In this document: positions 60,923 to 64,000 of the stretch, one piece after another | How the letters are laid out: the number at the start of each line of letters is the position of its first letter | How positions within the stretch are numbered: the first letter of the stretch is position 1 | NCBI GenBank assembly: GCA_946122785.1 | Contig: CAMGYJ010000006.1 | Span: 620,001-684,000 of the forward strand | Direction: 5' to 3' | Source: Linum tenue | Taxonomy: Eukaryota > Streptophyta > Magnoliopsida > Malpighiales > Linaceae | Length of the DNA stretch: 64,000 nucleotides | Program-made: the position numbers and the translations under genes | Notes under the pieces: model-generated | Seen by the model: the letters and a program-made list of their open reading frames with translations, nothing else | Database searches by the model: none | What the model was told of the DNA's origin: nothing

Positions 60923-63313
60923 TCACCAGTAGTCTCCACAAGAACACACACCATCCTCGAAACGATGGAATCGATTGGCATCCCTTGCCACAATAACTCT
61001 CTGACTAACCTTAGATATGTACTTTGACGCAGTATGGCAGTCCAGACAAATGCGGAGGTTCTTGAAGATCCTTATCTCAGTTCCAGGCTCAGTGGATATT
61101 AGACCAAAAGCAATGGCTAGCTTCTCACTATGAACCTTCACCATCAACTCCTTCTCTTCCTCCTCCACATCATGCAATGAAGCCATAGTCTCTGCCTGAT
61201 ACCCTGCTTCCTTCATCTTCCCATTCAATCTCTCCAGCTCTGCATATATAGCTCTCGATTGTGGATGAGACCAGTCACCCGCCTTGAATACATGAGGTTT
61301 CTGATGTATCTCAATCAGAGTACATCCTGGAGTCTTAGAGAGCTTCCTCTTCTTAGCTACTTGTCTTACAAATGCAGCTCCTGGGAAGTTCTTATCGGAT
61401 GAGTATATATTTGACATCAGAACGTAGTACCCCATATTTCCCGGATCCAACTCAAAGAGTTTCTCAGAAGCTATACGAGCTACATTAGTATCTTTATGGA
61501 CCATGCAAGCACCGAGCAATGTTGACCATATAGGAGTTCCAGGGTCCCCTGGAATCCCCTCTATGAATTCCAAAGCTTCCTTCAACTTTCCAGCTCGTCC
61601 GAGAATGTCAACCACACAAGCATAATGCTCTGATATCGGTTCAAATCCATGGTCACGTGTCATTGACTTGAAAATCTCTTCTCCTTCTTTCACTAAGCCG
61701 GAATGACTGCAGGCGTATAGTATGGAGAGGAAAGTTATCCGGGTTAATGGAGTACCAGAGCTCACCATCTCATGGAAAAGCTTCAGTGCTTCCTGCCCAT
61801 GTCCATGGAGGCCATACCCAGAAATCATTGCGTTCCAAGTCACATTGTTTTTATTTGGGATCGAGTCAAATAACCTCCGAGCCTCCACAATGCTGCCACA
61901 CTTTGCATACATGTCGATTAGAGCAGTTGAGACATAGATGTTGGAGTCAAATTTGTTGCTCTTAATCAAACCATGAACCCACTGGCCGAGACTCAATGCC
62001 CCAAGCTGGGCGCAAGCCGAGAGAATACTTGTGATAGTGACAGGGTTGGGACTGATGTTAGACATTTGCATCTCCTGGAAGAGAGAAACTGCTGCTTCTG
62101 TTAAACCGTTCTGCGCATAACCTGATATCATTGCATTCCAAGAAGCTAAAGTTTTATCTGACGATTCGTCGAAAGTTCTTCGAGCAGAATCCATCTCGTT
62201 TAATCTGCTATAGATTGTGGTCAGTGCAGTTGAAACAGACGGGCGGGAGACCATGCCTGATTTGATGCTGAAACCATGAATGCAATTAGTAAGAAGCAAA
62301 TGGCCAAATGGAGAATGGACAGGAATCAATCCCACTATAGTGCTTGGATTAACTTTCTCTCCTGTCTGGAGCAATTCTCTAAACAATTTCAATGAAGACT
62401 CAATGTCATCGTTGCAAGTAAACCCTGCAATCATAGCATTACAGGATATCAAATCTCTCCTACCAATCTGCCCGAATAACAGCTTTGCTGATCCAATATC
62501 CCCGCATTTTGAGTACAAAGAAACCAGGCCAGTAAGTACAGAGACATGAGAATAAAAGCCAAACTTTATTGCCAGACAATGAACCTCCATCCCCAATCTC
62601 AAATCCTGCAACTCTGCAGCAGCAGGTAGAACTGATATCACTGTAGTGCAGTCAACCTTAGGCCCATCACCAGAAACCATCCGCCTGAAAATCCCTATGG
62701 ACTCCTCAAAACGAGAGCACCTCCCCAACCCTGATACCATCGTGTTGCACAGAACTGCATCTCTCTCAGGCAATTCATCGAACACCTTCCTCGCCATATC
62801 ATCTCGCCCAAGTTTAAAGTAAAAATCAATAAATGCAGACCCAATAAACAAATCCGAACCAAACCCACCAACTATCACCTGCCCGTGCAACGATAATCCA
62901 ACCTTCACATCCCCGAGACTCGCCGCCGCCGGAATAACGAAAGCGTATGTGAAGTTATCAGGTCCAAGATCGATACTTTTTTCCTCCCTCAAACGTTTGA
63001 ACGCCGAAATCGCGGATCTCGGAGACTCGTTGCTCGCCAATCCTTTGACGAGAACGTTGCACAGAAACCTGTCGGGTTCGGGGAAGCTGAAGTAGAGAGA
63101 GCGAGCATGGTGGACGGCGCTGAAATCGAAGAGGCGGTTAGTGAGCTTGGTCGTTGTAGCAATGTCGCTTCGGAAGCCGTGGTGGAGGAGCTGCGCGTGG
63201 AGCTGGGTAAGTTGAGAGAGAGTAACCGCTCTGGAGAGAAAATAGAGGAACGAATCGCGGGTTCGGGGAATGTAACTGGCCGCCGCCGTCGTCACGGCTC
63301 CGGCCGCCGCCAT
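60923..63313 (-). CDS. DYW-class pentatricopeptide repeat protein (organellar RNA editing)
   Basis: Single intron-less frame of 796 residues on the minus strand, as is typical. After a short Ala-rich leader come tandem PPR repeats of the P-L-S kind, recognisable by blocks such as VLCNTMVSGLGRC, NAMISGYAQNGLTEAAVSLFQEM and STALIDMYAKCGSI. E/E+ motifs follow (APGCTLIEI-like KTPGCTLIEIHQKPHVF), then the DYW deaminase domain with zinc-binding HSE at 728, CLDC at 756-759 and the ending CSCGDYW. Such proteins bind specific organellar RNA sites and convert C to U. The overall sequence recalls Arabidopsis At4g30700 (DYW9/MEF29, mitochondrial), from memory. The leader does not let me decide plastid or mitochondrion. 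No break found. Confidence 0.94.
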   Translation of the reverse strand: MAAAGAVTTAAASYIPRTRDSFLYFLSRAVTLSQLTQLHAQLLHHGFRSDIATTTKLTNRLFDFSAVHHARSLYFSFPEPDRFLCNVLVKGLASNESPRSAISAFKRLREEKSIDLGPDNFTYAFVIPAAASLGDVKVGLSLHGQVIVGGFGSDLFIGSAFIDFYFKLGRDDMARKVFDELPERDAVLCNTMVSGLGRCSRFEESIGIFRRMVSGDGPKVDCTTVISVLPAAAELQDLRLGMEVHCLAIKFGFYSHVSVLTGLVSLYSKCGDIGSAKLLFGQIGRRDLISCNAMIAGFTCNDDIESSLKLFRELLQTGEKVNPSTIVGLIPVHSPFGHLLLTNCIHGFSIKSGMVSRPSVSTALTTIYSRLNEMDSARRTFDESSDKTLASWNAMISGYAQNGLTEAAVSLFQEMQMSNISPNPVTITSILSACAQLGALSLGQWVHGLIKSNKFDSNIYVSTALIDMYAKCGSIVEARRLFDSIPNKNNVTWNAMISGYGLHGHGQEALKLFHEMVSSGTPLTRITFLSILYACSHSGLVKEGEEIFKSMTRDHGFEPISEHYACVVDILGRAGKLKEALEFIEGIPGDPGTPIWSTLLGACMVHKDTNVARIASEKLFELDPGNMGYYVLMSNIYSSDKNFPGAAFVRQVAKKRKLSKTPGCTLIEIHQKPHVFKAGDWSHPQSRAIYAELERLNGKMKEAGYQAETMASLHDVEEEEKELMVKVHSEKLAIAFGLISTEPGTEIRIFKNLRICLDCHTASKYISKVSQRVIVARDANRFHRFEDGVCSCGDYW

Positions 63314-63604
63314 CTTTCGATCTTACTAACTGCTTATTGGCGGCTAGAGGAAGAAAAGGGTTTTCCCAGGAAGTTGTTAATAGGCGGGAATTTTAAACAC
63401 CATATTTGTTTCACAGTGACATTTTAGTCCCTAAAATTAAAATTTGAACAAAATATAAGATGACCATTTTGAATTAAATATACAATTAAGTGACTATTTA
63501 AGCTAAATACCCTTATCTTCCAAAACTTCCATCCCCTGCTTTCAGAAGTGGAGAAAAAAATCCGTTCTTTACTTTCTGCATTTCCCTTCCTTTCCTCTCC
63601 CGCC
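63314..63604. promoter_or_regulatory. Short divergent (possibly bidirectional) promoter region
   Basis: Only 291 bp separate the ATG of the PPR gene (63313, minus) from the ATG of the plastid-protein gene (63605, plus). Both 5' UTRs and any promoter elements must share this space. It is AT-rich in the middle with no clear TATA box, as is common for housekeeping organelle-protein genes. Confidence 0.55.
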
Positions 63605-64000
63605 ATGCCATTTCTTCAATCGAACTCGCTTCCGCTCGCTCTCGGCCCTCTTCCAATTCGAACCCATCTCAACATTCCCAATCCTTGTCGCTTACGGATT
63701 TACCAAGCGCCGCGAATACTCTGCGCCGCCACGAGGAAGCGGACTGGGAAGCAGCGGTACCCTTCCGAGAAGAAGAAGCTGAAGCAGAAGCACAAAGACA
63801 CTCTCCGCGAAGTTGAGAACAAGTTTGAGGGTATCTGGCGGCTTTCGAAGCTCGCCGTCCCTGTTCAGGACGATCCCGGGAAGGACTTCACTGGTGTCTC
63901 CGATGGGTTGCTTCGAGAAATTGCTAAAGCCATCAAATTCCCGGTAAAGCCAAATCTCGCGTTCTTCTGTTTGGCTCGTGAGGAGCTTGTGGTGAGAATG
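63605..64000 (+). CDS. Probable plastid-targeted protein, 5' part (cut by window end)
   Basis: The first exon is probably 63605-63943 (113 codons, in phase, ending FP|GTAAAG); the window ends in the intron. The start MPFLQSNSLPLALGPLPIRT is a good plastid transit-peptide candidate, with few acidic residues. It is followed by a very basic stretch (RKRTGKQRYPSEKKKLKQKHK) and then NKFEGIWRLSKLAVPVQDDP, GKDFTGVSDGLLREIAKAI. From memory this resembles the Arabidopsis FAD/NAD(P)-binding oxidoreductase At4g30720 (PDE327), which also neighbours At4g30700 and At4g30690. The FAD domain would lie beyond the window, so the identity is unproven. Confidence 0.6.
   Translation, partial: MPFLQSNSLPLALGPLPIRTHLNIPNPCRLRIYQAPRILCAATRKRTGKQRYPSEKKKLKQKHKDTLREVENKFEGIWRLSKLAVPVQDDPGKDFTGVSDGLLREIAKAIKFPVKPNLAFFCLAREELVVRM

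Noticed and set aside
1..64000. tRNA, rRNA or other structured RNA genes
   Set aside because: Scanned by eye for B-box-like ggttcgaatcc and cloverleaf patterns; a few partial matches (e.g. near 11271) had no supporting stems.

Overview
The window is nuclear DNA of a flowering plant, most likely a eudicot. Genes are split by GT-AG introns, intergenic DNA is AT-rich, plant-specific families are present (BAHD acyltransferases, cellulose synthase, DYW-type PPR, eIFiso4G), and plant transposons of several orders lie between them. The species cannot be named from the sequence alone.

Left half (1-29.4 kb): a 5'-truncated LINE with a 14-bp target duplication (304-1207). Next come two hydroxycinnamoyltransferase-like BAHD genes in tail-to-tail orientation (HCT-like 1, 5862-7915 +; HCT-like 2, 18249-21400 -). 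Between them a diverged ~1.3-kb tandem duplication carries, in its second copy, a 4.9-kb Mutator-like element (MULE, 11564-16491). The MULE has a five-exon transposase gene on the minus strand and a small unrecognised ORF on the plus strand. The two converge. The first intron of each gene, as modelled, holds a different but similarly built near-perfect long hairpin with a 33-bp internal period. A MULE-type MITE sits in the HCT-like 2 intron. A very young Ty1/copia element (24352-29404 -) has two 279-bp LTRs differing at one site and one reading-frame break in a homopolymer.

Middle (29.4-42.2 kb): gene-poor, AT-rich DNA with a decayed copia reverse-transcriptase scrap and one small two-exon gene for a putative secreted or membrane-anchored protein (39626-40505 -).

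Right part (42.2-64 kb): a dense conserved block. It holds a MULTIPOLAR SPINDLE 1-like meiotic gene (-), eIFiso4G (-), organellar translation initiation factor IF3 (+), secondary-wall cellulose synthase CESA7 (+), a DYW-class PPR RNA-editing factor (-), and the first exon of a probable plastid-targeted protein (+, cut by the window end). From memory, Arabidopsis has most of these families as neighbours in two paralogous places (At5g57870/At5g57880 and At4g30680-At4g30720), so the block looks like an ancestral gene order with CESA7 as a non-shared member.

Functionally, HCT (monolignol pathway) and CESA7 (secondary-wall cellulose) both serve wood or secondary-wall formation, but nothing here shows they are co-regulated. 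The most unusual structure is the MULE with mirrored hairpin-bearing introns and a duplicated micro-exon. All exon models are by eye from reading frames, splice sites and family knowledge; no transcript evidence was available.
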